From assembly GCA_036925085.1 (NCBI GenBank), contig JAUPFP010000008.1:2949957-3013956 (forward strand): a stretch of 64,000 nucleotides of DNA. Direction: 5' to 3'. The notes under the pieces are model-generated. The model had not been told where the DNA came from, did no database searches, and saw nothing but the letters and a program-made list of their open reading frames with translations. The stretch comes from Brachycybe producta. Taxonomy: Eukaryota; Arthropoda; Diplopoda; Playtdesmida; Andrognathidae. Below are positions 10,828 to 19,847 of the stretch, piece after piece. The first letter of the stretch is position 1. Every line of letters starts with the position of its first letter. The position numbers and the translations under genes were made by a program.

Positions 10828-12312
10828 TTAATTGTCTCCATCTAAACCTTCAATTTCATTTTTATCACCTCCAATTGCCTTCCAAAATGCAATCGCAACC
10901 TTTAAACATAACGACATTAGTTCTAAAAACGCACAATTCTCACATCTTAACACTTTGTCAAGTTACTTGTTCAGCATATTCTTTCCGTTCCGAAAATGGC
11001 ATATTTGAAGCTTTCTCTAAAACAAAAAGCATTAAATAAATGTTACAAATTCAAAAAACACCAAACTTTTACCTTTCATTAAATGGAATTTTTCAAAGAG
11101 AGACTCAAACGATTCATCATCTTCTAAAAGCTGCATCGAATCTAACAGTAAATATCGATAATCAAGTTGTGATTTCGATTTTTGAATCCACATTAATTTA
11201 AATATACTTTGCACTTCTTTTTCAATTGAAGAAGCCTCCTCTTGAGTTACATTTTTCACCGATTTTTCCAACGATTCTAAATTTAAAAAATCAGTAACTT
11301 AACAGAAAAAACTAAAAGTTTTAGTATACCATCGAATCGGACTGTTTCATCTGACTCGTCTCTCGAAGCGGACTGCAGTAAACAATCAAACCTGGAAGCC
11401 GATTCCGGTTTATCTAAATAGAATTTCAATTAAATCTTTTTCAACAACAAAAAAAAGTTGACAAAACACCTTTTAGTTTTAAATTTGACCAAGTGTGAGC
11501 ATGCAAAGCCTGAACGATCCTCTTCATGCCGGTTGTTTCACCAAAATCTTCTGAGAAATTCACACAACAAATACTGAATAATCAATAAAATAATTATTAA
11601 AAATAAAATGTAACCTTCACTGTCACTTAATTCACTGGGATTTAATTCAACGAGCTCAAATCCGTTTTTAATACACCATTCTTGAACTTCAATCTTTCGT
11701 ACCTTACCTGAAAGAAGCACGCTTTTTTTCTTTGAAAAAGAAGCAACATGTTAAACAAATTCCACAACGAATTTATACCGTTTTCTTGCGAACAGTTGTC
11801 ACAAACAAGAAGCTGAACGGGCGGACACAAATCCATAGATTCGAACAACTTTAATGCAGCGTCAAACGTAGCTCTCTGTAAACAAAAACACAATTATAGG
11901 TCAAAATACGATATTCTCGATACGCTTTTAAGAATACATCGTTGCTGTCAAACTGTAGAATCACAGCCTCCATCGATTGCAGTTTGTTTCTGACGTTCTG
12001 GTCAAGATGTCTAGCATCGTTGCGAAAAGCACAGATCTCAACTTGAGCTGTATAATATTTGGTTTCCACATTCCAAACGAATGTTTGGATGCTGTCATCA
12101 ATGCTGCCTTTGCCACCACTGCTGCTGTTGATGGAATTCCCAGCTGATTTTGCAATGATTCCTTTATGAGAAACAAACAATTTCGTTTATAGTAAATTAA
12201 CAATAACATTCCTGTAATAAAAAACGACTAAAAGTAACATTTAGTTACCTTCAGCAAGAACTGAAGATTGACAATCAGAAAAGCTGTAAATGATTACAGT
12301 TGGAAACGACAT
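10828..12312 (-). CDS. AAGAB: AAGAB, alpha- and gamma-adaptin-binding protein p34
   Basis: Cytosolic chaperone for assembly of the AP-1 and AP-2 clathrin adaptors. Exons 12312-12249, 12161-11938, 11875-11779, 11707-11615, 11550-11470, 11413-11330, 11276-11073, 11016-10967 and 10899-10828. All introns are GT-AG, phases are consistent, and they give 322 residues (human 315). Recognised blocks: the Rab-like fold with VWNVETKYYTAQVEICAF, AVILQFDSND and PPVQLLVCDNCS; EVQEWCIKNGFELVELNPSEL; TTGMKRIVQALHAHTWSNLKLK; and the C-terminal VAIAFWKAIGGDKNEIEGLD before the stop. The P-loop-like start VIIYSFSDCQSS is poorly conserved, as in the family pseudo-GTPase. A poly(A) hexamer on the minus strand begins 2 nt after the stop codon, so the 3' UTR must be very short and the transcript overlaps TIPIN's. 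Confidence 0.92.
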
Positions 12313-12414
12313 ATTTTTTTTTATTAGAAACTACAATCGGTGAAAAAAGCGAGTTAATCGGTTGAATTTAACACTTTCATTTTCACCATATGGTTAATTC
12401 ACCGATTTAATGTC

Positions 12415-12422
12415 TGACGTCA
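12415..12422. promoter_or_regulatory. CRE octamer in AAGAB promoter
   Basis: Perfect TGACGTCA about 105 bp upstream of the AAGAB start, with an adjacent GAGCGGGAA E2F-like site at about 12430-12438. Bound by CREB/ATF-type factors in other animals; role here inferred. Confidence 0.4.
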
Positions 12423-12725
12423 CAATTTGAGCGGGAATTTTAAAATGAAATGAAATTTCATGAAAATTACTATGAAAATTTCAGTAATAACAGAAATAAA
12501 AAATAACAAAATTGTTTTAACTTTCTTGTAAACTACACAGTTAATTAGACTAATGATAAAAAATATTTTCCCAATATTTTATATATATAATATCCCAGAT
12601 CTGTGTGTGTGTGTGTGTGGAGTAACAACTGTACAAAACCATTGAAGCACGTCGGAATTTATATAAATTTGAATAAATGAACCGTTTTTTTTCTCAAGGT
12701 CAACTATATGTTGAACTCTTCCTTT

Positions 12726-12885
12726 GGAAAGTGTAGAGGGGGGGGGGGGAGAGAGAGAAATGTGGGAAGGGGTGAGGGGGAAAAGGTAGGAAAGTGTAGA
12801 AGGGGAGAGAGAAAGAAAAGTGGGAGGGTGTGAGGGGAAAAGGTTGGAAAGTGTAGAAGGGGGAGAGAGAGAAAAGTGGGAGGGT
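12726..12885. repeat. Purine-rich minisatellite, about 2.7 units of 57-63 bp
   Basis: Three tandem units begin GGAAAGTGTAGA at about 12726, 12789 and 12846. Each continues with a G-run, a GAGAGAGAGA tract and an AAGTGGGAGGG-like block. All-purine on the plus strand. No gene is seen between 12439 and 13202 apart from this and a (GT)n tract near 12602. Confidence 0.8.
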
Positions 12886-13202
12886 TACCCCACTAGTCTG
12901 TAATAATAATAAACCTTTATAACAATTTAAAAATATCATAACAAAGTAGTTACTTCAAAAATACTATTTTTTTACGCTCTCGATAATATACAAACTGTCT
13001 GTCTGTCTGACACTCAATGTCACACCGATCTGTGAACCATTCAGAACGCTAAGTGGCTTGAATTGAAGAGGTTCCAGTTGACACGTATGGTTTGGCTGTG
13101 GTTGCAATGATTTTTTTCTGAAAAGATTCAAAGAGTTGGCGACAACCCGACTTTTATTTTGCATTCGAAATAGACAACCAAAAGTGGTCCGAGTGTTCCA
13201 AA

Positions 13203-13385
13203 TAGGCTTGCCACCTTTCCACTCTTGTGGAAGACAGTCCTCCATTCGGAAGAAATGTCCTCCGGCCAGGACCGTCCTCCACACAATAAATTGTATAATT
13301 AATTAATTAATATTTGTGGATGACGGTCCTAGCCAGAGGACAGTTGTTCTGAATGGAGGACTGTTCTCCACAGGTGGCAAGCCTA
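13203..13385. mobile_element. TIR element with 8-bp target duplication (TAGGCTTGCCACC ends)
   Basis: Starts TAGGCTTGCCACC and ends GGTGGCAAGCCTA. Flanks are GTTCCAAA (13195-13202) and GTTCCAAC (13386-13393), a 7-of-8 match. The arms continue through AGTCCTCCATTC and GGACCGTC blocks to an AT-rich loop around 13290-13312. Non-autonomous and hAT-like by target-site length. Confidence 0.75.
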
Positions 13386-13393
13386 GTTCCAAC

Positions 13394-14041
13394 TCTTATA
13401 AAAGTTGAACTGAATAAGCAAAATACATCACACACACAAATATATGATAGCTTTTAGAACTGACAAGCCAGGATTGTCAACTACGAATTGTTCGCCTATG
13501 GAGAAAGCTTCAATTACATTGGTTAGAATTATAACAAGATTCACTTTCCATAACCCAAGTGATTGCCAGTGTCATAATATTCTTTTTCATGAATTCTCCA
13601 ATTTCTTGCAATAAACATTGCTTTTATTTTATAGTCAGGATAATTACATTGATCAGTTATTATCACTTAATACAACACGAATTAAGCACCAATAATAAAA
13701 ATTAGCAAACCTGGAGTCAATATTAACATTTTTGTTCTAACCTAAACGATTTCTGAACTCTACGGGTCCTAGGTCTTATGAATATTTCACTAAAACACAA
13801 TTTATACAATGATTTAAAACAAAACTACAATCAATACCTTTCAGAATTATTTACGGTGGAACAAAATTTATAAACTTCTTCAGATTCCACAGGACTCCAT
13901 GTACCAAAAAAAAAAATGGGTATCAACAGATAAAACTAAATCGGTAAAGAGCGAGATTAACAAAACCTGTAAGCAATCTCATAATTATTCACAATAAAAA
14001 AAAAGTTATACAAATTCATCCATCATCATACAAACTAAGAT
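13394..14041. other. Intergenic, nothing recognised
   Basis: AT-rich sequence without a supported coding exon, RNA gene or clear repeat. Confidence 0.4.
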
Positions 14042-14049
14042 CACCTACC

Positions 14050-14570
14050 CAGTGCCGGATTAAGGTGGGTGCTATTGATGCTGCAGCATTAGGCCGATTC
14101 CTGAAATAGGCAGGGGCGGATTTACCAATAGGTAGAGTAGGCAGCTGCCTAGGGCGGCAAATTTTTGGGGCGGCAAATTGCAACATTTTTTTTTGGAAAT
14201 TCGTTTTGGATACAAAAAAAGTATTGTAAAACAATAAACTGCCTAATATAACTTGGTTGACAAGAGTAATTGATGTAACAAGAGTACGGTGGCCGAGAAG
14301 TGCAATCCCTACCACTTCCGACAAAACAGTTGACATTACCATTGTTAAAAGCATACAAAAGTAACTATTACTTTAAGAAAGTATAGGCCATGTGTTTTCA
14401 GGTGCTGCCTAGGGGCGGCAAAATGGTAAATCCGCCACTGGAAATAGGCCCAGATGAAAACAGACGACGACGTTAAACAGTTTACTTAGTAATTTAACTG
14501 CGTTTTTTGCAATATCTTGGGGATTCTTGCACTGCTGCATCAGGCCCAATTTCGTCTTAATCCGGCCCTG
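14050..14570. mobile_element. Outer hAT-type MITE interrupted by a second one
   Basis: Ends CAGTGCCGGATTAAG and, on the opposite strand, CAGGGCCGGATTAAG. It is bounded by perfect 8-bp target duplications CACCTACC at 14042-14049 and 14571-14578. Removing the inner insertion at 14111-14440 leaves an element of roughly 180 bp. No transposase sequence remains. Confidence 0.9.
14111..14440. mobile_element. Inner hAT-type MITE nested in the outer one
   Basis: Terminal repeats CAGGGGCGGATTTACC and, on the other strand, CAGTGGCGGATTTACC. Perfect 8-bp duplications GAAATAGG at 14103-14110 and 14441-14448. Subterminal CTGCCTAGGGCGGCAAA occurs in both arms. It is younger than the host element, since it interrupts it. 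The open frames inside it show no transposase motif. Confidence 0.92.
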
Positions 14571-14619
14571 CACCTACCAGAAATATAACTAAAAAAATTT
14601 GCTTAACTTGACACTACAG

Positions 14620-15012
14620 CAGGGCCGGACTGGCCTATCGAGCATTTTCCCAAAAGGGCTGTTTTAGTTTCAGAAAGCCTGAATTTTTTTATTACATGGT
14701 CAATTTCATAATGAAATGCGATAATTGTTTAACATGTCACAAGAAATTCAACAAAAAACTAATGTAAACAGTATTTAACTAATTAACTAATTTAACAGTA
14801 GAAAATATCAAATAAATAAAATCACACATTTTGTGCGAAGAGAAGACGGTAGGAAAAATACTTCTGCTGGCACACACATTTTTAAATTTTTTACTCGCTA
14901 AGCTCGTTAAAAAAAGGGTGTGGTTCTAAGCAAATTTTTGTATTTCTTTTTGGGTCAGGAAAACAATTTCTTCGAGCTGTTTTTATTTTTTTGCTCAGTC
15001 CGTCCCTCCCTG
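14620..15012. mobile_element. Possible third hAT-type remnant
   Basis: Left end CAGGGCCGGACTGGCC resembles the TIR of the neighbouring elements. A degraded counterpart CAGTCCGTCCCTCCCTG sits near 14996-15012. No target duplication is visible, so the right boundary is tentative. Confidence 0.4.
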
Positions 15013-15047
15013 TATTTTAAATTCTAAAAAAAACCCATCAAAAACCG

Positions 15048-16424
15048 TTAACTAACTTTCTCAGCTTCATTTAAACTATCGTCAACGCATTTTTCATCTC
15101 CATTTGGTTCATCTGCAAAAGTACAAATATGTCTCTCAAGATAGACCTTATGAATAAACTGACGAGCACATTTTTGACATTGATGCGGTCTGCTCGCTCC
15201 GTGCGTGTAACTATGATTAGTCAGCGCCACTTTCTGTCGAAACGCTCGCCCGCAGACATTACAAATGTAAGGTTTCTCGCCAGTGTGTATCATCCGATGG
15301 CTTTTTAGTATTTTATTGTCAGTGAAAGTTTTGCTACAAAAATCGCATTTGTACGGACGATAATCGTCGTGTCGCCACTTGTGTTGTCGAAACTTTTTAC
15401 TGTCTGTAAAGACGTCACCGCAAAGCTCACAAGTGTATTTCTTTCTCAGACCTTCGTGAACCACCTTCCGATGTCTATTGAGACACGCAACGTCGCTGTA
15501 AGTCTTTCCGCATATGTCGCACACAGAAGGCGTATTGTCAATGTGACGTTTCTCGTGTTGACCTAAAGTCATCTTGTTAGTAAACGTTTTACCACAAGTG
15601 GCACAAATCAACTTGGGATTCTTCTGATGCCTAACCATGTGGGTGTCCAGTAAAGCCTTCGTGAAAGCGGCAAAGTCGCAGAGTTCACACTTGAAGTCTC
15701 TTTTTCTTTCCGGATCGTGAATAATTTGGTGTCTGTTTAATAAATACACATTTGCGAACTGTTTCTTACAGACCGGACATGCGCTCGGCCCGTTATTTGC
15801 GTGCGCCCTCATGTGAGTTCGGATATTACAATCTGTCACCTCTCGTTCACAAATCGTACATTTTACTTTAGCACGAGGACGACGTTCCGGCACGACCGGT
15901 TTACTCGATTCCAAAATCATTTTACACCATTTCACCAATTCATCGACAAAATCCGTCAGATCCGATTCTTCTACTCCAACCGATTCGCCATCTCGTTGAT
16001 CGTTAGCTATTGTACCGTTCTCAATCTGAGATAGAACGGAAATCATCGACTTCTCCATTAAAGTTCTCATATCGTTAAAACGTACTCCGAGAATGTACAG
16101 CATCAAATAGTCCAGGAGATCTTGCATTCTCGTAACCTTCATAAACATCTTTGATTTTATCATGGAAGCGATTTTACTTTCGAGAACGTAAGAACTGTCC
16201 GTCTGACACGCTATTACCGGACTTGGATTGTTATTTAAAATTGCAACTTGCTGAACTTCCAATTTGGAAGTTACGACCGGCGATCCAATAACTGGCATTG
16301 GCAAAGGATTTCCAGTTGACGAGGAGGAACTCTCTGCGATGTTAAAAACGACTGGTTGTTGGACCAAACATGGTTCAGTCGGAGGGACATTGTTTGCAGT
16401 TTGATTCAGTGGAGCAGCACACAT
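15048..16424 (-). CDS. C2H2 zinc-finger protein, nine fingers
   Basis: Single coding exon of 458 residues starting at MCAAPLNQTAN. The frame is open slightly upstream, but a strong acceptor (GTTTTGTTTCAG, cut after 16438) lies 13 nt before this ATG, so the leader is spliced. The N-terminal ~180 residues carry no finger: a Ser/Pro/Val-rich stretch, then a hydrophobic helical part (LLDYLMLYILGVRF, LVKWCKMILE) that may mediate protein contacts. Nine fingers follow without gaps: CTIC, CPVC, CELC, CATC, CDIC, CELC, CDFC, CNVC and CQKC types. One classical TGEKPY linker (between fingers 7 and 8) is present; other linkers deviate. Finger 9 is degenerate: its second zinc-binding pair reads HIC instead of HxxxH. 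Presumed nuclear DNA-binding protein. I cannot name an orthologue. Confidence 0.85.
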   Translation of the reverse strand: MCAAPLNQTANNVPPTEPCLVQQPVVFNIAESSSSSTGNPLPMPVIGSPVVTSKLEVQQVAILNNNPSPVIACQTDSSYVLESKIASMIKSKMFMKVTRMQDLLDYLMLYILGVRFNDMRTLMEKSMISVLSQIENGTIANDQRDGESVGVEESDLTDFVDELVKWCKMILESSKPVVPERRPRAKVKCTICEREVTDCNIRTHMRAHANNGPSACPVCKKQFANVYLLNRHQIIHDPERKRDFKCELCDFAAFTKALLDTHMVRHQKNPKLICATCGKTFTNKMTLGQHEKRHIDNTPSVCDICGKTYSDVACLNRHRKVVHEGLRKKYTCELCGDVFTDSKKFRQHKWRHDDYRPYKCDFCSKTFTDNKILKSHRMIHTGEKPYICNVCGRAFRQKVALTNHSYTHGASRPHQCQKCARQFIHKVYLERHICTFADEPNGDEKCVDDSLNEAEKVS

Positions 16425-16789
16425 CTTTAAAGCAAGCCTGAAACAAAACAAGAACAGTATTCACATTCCCCTTAAAAATGAATCTATTGAATGAATTAAT
16501 TTGATTAATAGCTAAAAGGGTAAATGAATTATATGGTGCCTATATGCACCTTGATTTATTTACCCTTCTAGTTTCTAAAACCAAGTTAATCGTTTCTTGT
16601 AATGACAAACCTTTGCGACCTTTTAAACTATTCTTGTTTTAGACCATTACCCTCTAAAGACAAAAAAAAAATTATCAAGATTAGTTATGAAGTAAATTCA
16701 ATGCAAATCCCTTCTTTTGATCAGAAATTCTTTAGATTAAAAGCCTCTATCCAGGAGGACTGCTTTTTCGCGTCTTCGGTGAAATCTAT

Positions 16790-17030
16790 ACTTGCGTCGC
16801 CCTCAGATGAAGCTTATGACGTCAGAGATTGACAAAAATTTTAAGATTGTATTATTTTTTTTTTCTGATAAAAAGGAGCAATAACAAAAGAATGCAAAAA
16901 AAAACCGCCTTTGTTTAAATTGCTGAAAACATTTGTTAATACCTTTTTTTTGTATCGAGACAAAATGAGAAATTCTTAAAATTTTCGTTAATCCCTCTGA
17001 CGTCACAAGCTTCCTCAAAAGGGCGATGCA
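16790..17030. mobile_element. CRE-bearing foldback element, copy 1
   Basis: Inverted repeat upstream of the zinc-finger gene. Left arm CTTGCGTCGCCCTCAG, then AAGCTTATGACGTCAGAG; right arm, read in reverse, CTTGCATCGCCCTTTTG, then AAGCTTGTGACGTCAGAG. Both arms continue with ACAAAAATTTTAAGA-like and AATAACAAA blocks. Each arm holds a perfect TGACGTCA (16817-16824 and 16998-17005). Similarity may extend outward to about 16718 and 17115. Confidence 0.7.
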
Positions 17031-17267
17031 AGTCTATAATTATAGAAAAATCCGCCCATTCTCAAATCTGCAGTCTTCGTTTGGAGGCTAGCAGAGCCTT
17101 CTAATCAAAAGAATACTCTTTTGTTCTACCTTTTTTTTATATTGAGTAGTTCCGTCTGTAGAAAAAAATGACGACATAAACTCTCACTTTGCATATAGCC
17201 ACCTATAAAACTAGAATCGCCCTTTGGCAAGACATACAATCAAGTCAATTCAAGTGAATACAGTATG

Positions 17268-17480
17268 ACGCCCGTGACGTCAGAAAGATTAAAAAAAAAT
17301 TAGGATTGCGTCATTTAGTCTGATTAAAAAAGAGATGATACCAAACGTTCTCAACAGTTTAAACAAAAGAGATTGTTCCATTTCTTTGTTATTAACCTAT
17401 TTTTAATCAGACAAAATGACACAAGCTTAAATTTTTGACAACCCCTCTGACGTCACCAGCTTCTTCTTAAGGCTATACAG
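17268..17480. mobile_element. CRE-bearing foldback element, copy 2
   Basis: Same design as the element at 16790-17030 and in the same region: TGACGTCAGA in each arm (17275-17282 and 17448-17455). A TTGNGTCATTTNGTCTGATTAAAAA block is repeated in inverted orientation, with an ATAACAAAG-like block near the loop. The outer arms differ from copy 1. Confidence 0.65.
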
Positions 17481-17499
17481 GTGTATATAGAGGTAGCAA

Positions 17500-18463
17500 A
17501 ACTTAATATTAGAGAAAACAGCGCGGGGGAGTGACAGCCTCTCTTTAGGCCTCTTACAGTCGTAACTTCACGTATCTTTTTATTTTTCTTTATGACGAGA
17601 ATCTGTAATATCTACATAATATGTAGTGTGTGTGCGCGTTTATAAATGTATTACGTATTGAATTTCGATGTAACATAAGAGAAATTTAGCTTTAAGTAGA
17701 GGTGGCGCCATCAATTGACCATATTCAGCTATAGTACAAAATGCAACATACGCAGAACTAGTTGCGTTACCTGTATGTACATGGTTGAAAACGTTGGCGG
17801 CAAAAGCTCTCTCTTCGAATGAATAATTACATAGGAAAAGGCTATGAATAATAAAATAACTTAAGAATGTATAGATTCACAAAATAATGATTTCAGGTGT
17901 GTTGTGAGTGCCTTCTTATGTTTTATGAAGCTAAATGACTAAATTAAATTAACTTACCAGCAAAATTGTAAAGGATGACACAAAATTCATATAAGTCAAA
18001 TGACAAAAAATTAAAGGAAACAATAAACCCAAGAAACAGAACTAAGAATAAGGCTAAAAAAATCGATCAGCAAATAGCAAAATCACATTTTAATTGCGAC
18101 TAGCAATGACGTATTTTGACAGCAAATAGAATCTAATCAAAATTTCTGACACAACCAGTCAATTTGATGTGTCAAAATAAGTTTGGCTTTGAAACTGTCT
18201 CAATTTCAATGAGTATTTCAAGTACTCACAAGCAAACATCAGTAGAAACAAAGTTTTCTTCTTTCAAAAGAAATTACATTACATTGATAACGTATTCAAT
18301 CTTATAAGTTATAACATTCAACAAGAAAAACCAATACACAGAAGCAAAAAAAAACAAAACAAATAAAACGTCAAAGAAGAAATTAAGAAGGAACGAACTT
18401 GTGAATGTCGTTGACAAAACACGACGCGTCTTTTTGCGTACATTCGGAACAGAATCTAAACCA
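17500..18463. other. Intergenic between zinc-finger gene and NR2C2AP
   Basis: No supported gene. An open frame at 18401-18598 on the plus strand is the antisense image of the last NR2C2AP exon and is not counted. Confidence 0.45.
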
Positions 18464-19417
18464 TCAGCCGGTTTCTCCAAGAACGTCCAATTTGTAGACG
18501 ATAATCCTTCCGAAGAAATCTGTGCTATTGTTGAACATGATCCGAAGATTCTTCAGATGAAGTTCCGTGTGGACTGGAAATACGTTAAAACTAATTAAGG
18601 CTTTCAATCTTCTTTCGAATAAATTTAATATATACATATAACAGAAAGGATATTTGTAAACAGTTCGCATCCTCTGGATAAAAGTCCTTCAACCTAATGA
18701 GTTCGGTGTGATCGTGCAGCTGCCCCTCGAGTGTACAATCGCGACCAGCAAAACCTCCTTGGAACTGTATTCGAACCTCCTTTGGACTCACTGGACGACT
18801 GAAATCAAGGTGAACCCACTGAGGAGTTCCCTAAACAATTCTTACATTTAGATTATAAAGAAATTTATCCAATTTAAGACATCAAAACAGCAGCAAATTT
18901 AAATAGGTTATCATTAAGGTTAAAATTTTTATTTAAATAATAAATTCGGAAAAGTGCATAATGTTTTTAGAAATTGTGCATCGAAAAATGAAAAATAAAC
19001 CCAAAAAAAGGCAATATATGTAAGAAAATTCTTCATTTTATGCAAAGATATATCATACATATAAAGGAAAAAATAAGATTTCAGCTTTAATTGATTTTCT
19101 GGTCGTTAGACGGCGCTGTAACGACCGACATTATTAAAATAAACGAGGTTTCTTCGAAATTTACAATGAATTTTTAAATTAGATTTCAAAATCATTTGTA
19201 AATATGTAATTTTATACCTGATCTGAATTCCAACACGTCTCACCATTGTTATCGAACATATTCTTCTTTCCATACTCTTTGGAATCGCGGTTTAAAACCG
19301 AACTAACCCTAGAATAAAATAAAACACTCTAATAATAAGAAAAAAGCCATGTGTTTCATTTGCGACGATCATATATACTTGCCTAATGCTCGCATGCGAT
19401 AATACAGATTCAATCAT
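18464..19417 (-). CDS. NR2C2AP: NR2C2AP (TRA16) homologue with three intron classes
   Basis: Discoidin-fold nuclear protein; the human protein binds and represses the orphan receptor NR2C2 (TR4). Exons 19417-19383, 19308-19218, 18830-18654 and 18583-18464 give 140 residues (human 139). Conserved blocks: VSSVLNRDSKEYGKKNMFDN, ETCWNSDQGTPQWVHLDF, VRIQFQGGFAGRDC, LKDFYPEDANCLQ, LRIMFNNSTDFFGR, IVYKLDVLGE. Intron 1 is GC-AG (exon AG followed by GCAAGT). Intron 2 is GT-AG. Intron 3 is AT-AC, with the U12 donor ATATCCTTTC, and is only 70 nt. Alternative GT-AG choices for introns 1 and 3 break the frame, whereas this model restores family length and sequence throughout. It lies head-to-head with NGLY1, 430 bp between start codons. 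Confidence 0.92.
18584..18653 (-). other. U12-type AT-AC intron in NR2C2AP
   Basis: Donor ATATCCTTTC is the minor-spliceosome consensus. A branch-like GCCTTAAT lies 12-16 nt before the TTTTAAC acceptor; there is no polypyrimidine tract. Splicing is phase 0 and joins CLQ to VFPVHTEL. At 70 nt it is near the minimum for such introns. Confidence 0.85.
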
Positions 19418-19847
19418 TACCAATAAATAATTAACAAACAAACAATGGAAAATTCCGCAAGAATCTTAATTTTACAGCAAGAAAATCTCGAGGAAAAAAA
19501 AAAAACCGTCGACAATTTACTAAAACAATCCGCTAGATGACACCACTAAAAAAAACTCATTTTGGTTAGCCGCCAGCCGCCGTTCATAAATGTTAAAACT
19601 CATATTTCAATAAGAAAAAACTTATTATTTCACGTAACATACAATTTTTTTTTGTATTTCAATGTTTTTATATAAAAAAACAATCCAATTTTTGTATGAG
19701 AATTTTGATGGTTCCTCTTGAATGTGATGTACTTTTTCTTCAAGCGGCTAGCTATACTACTTTATTAGTCGCTAAAAAAGACTTGGTGAGTTGCTGAAAA
19801 TTGACTGCAAAAAGTTCGGTTTTCATAATAAAAAAAAAGTTGTAAAC

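Noticed and set aside
14149-14358. Open frames within the nested hAT elements
   Set aside because: No transposase motif, and the span lies inside a 330-bp non-autonomous element.
14612-15020. Target duplication for the third hAT-like end
   Set aside because: Flanking octamers CACTACAG and TATTTTAA do not match, so the element boundaries remain unproven.
18401-18598. Plus-strand open frame with a coding-like composition (FLRTFGTESKPSAGF)
   Set aside because: It is the exact antisense of the last NR2C2AP exon (STDFFGRIIVYKLDVLGE on the minus strand), which has clear family similarity.
18584-18657. GT-AG alternative for NR2C2AP intron 3 (donor AACT then GTTTAC, acceptor TTAATTAG)
   Set aside because: It shifts the frame into an early stop, while the AT-AC pair keeps phase 0 and family sequence.
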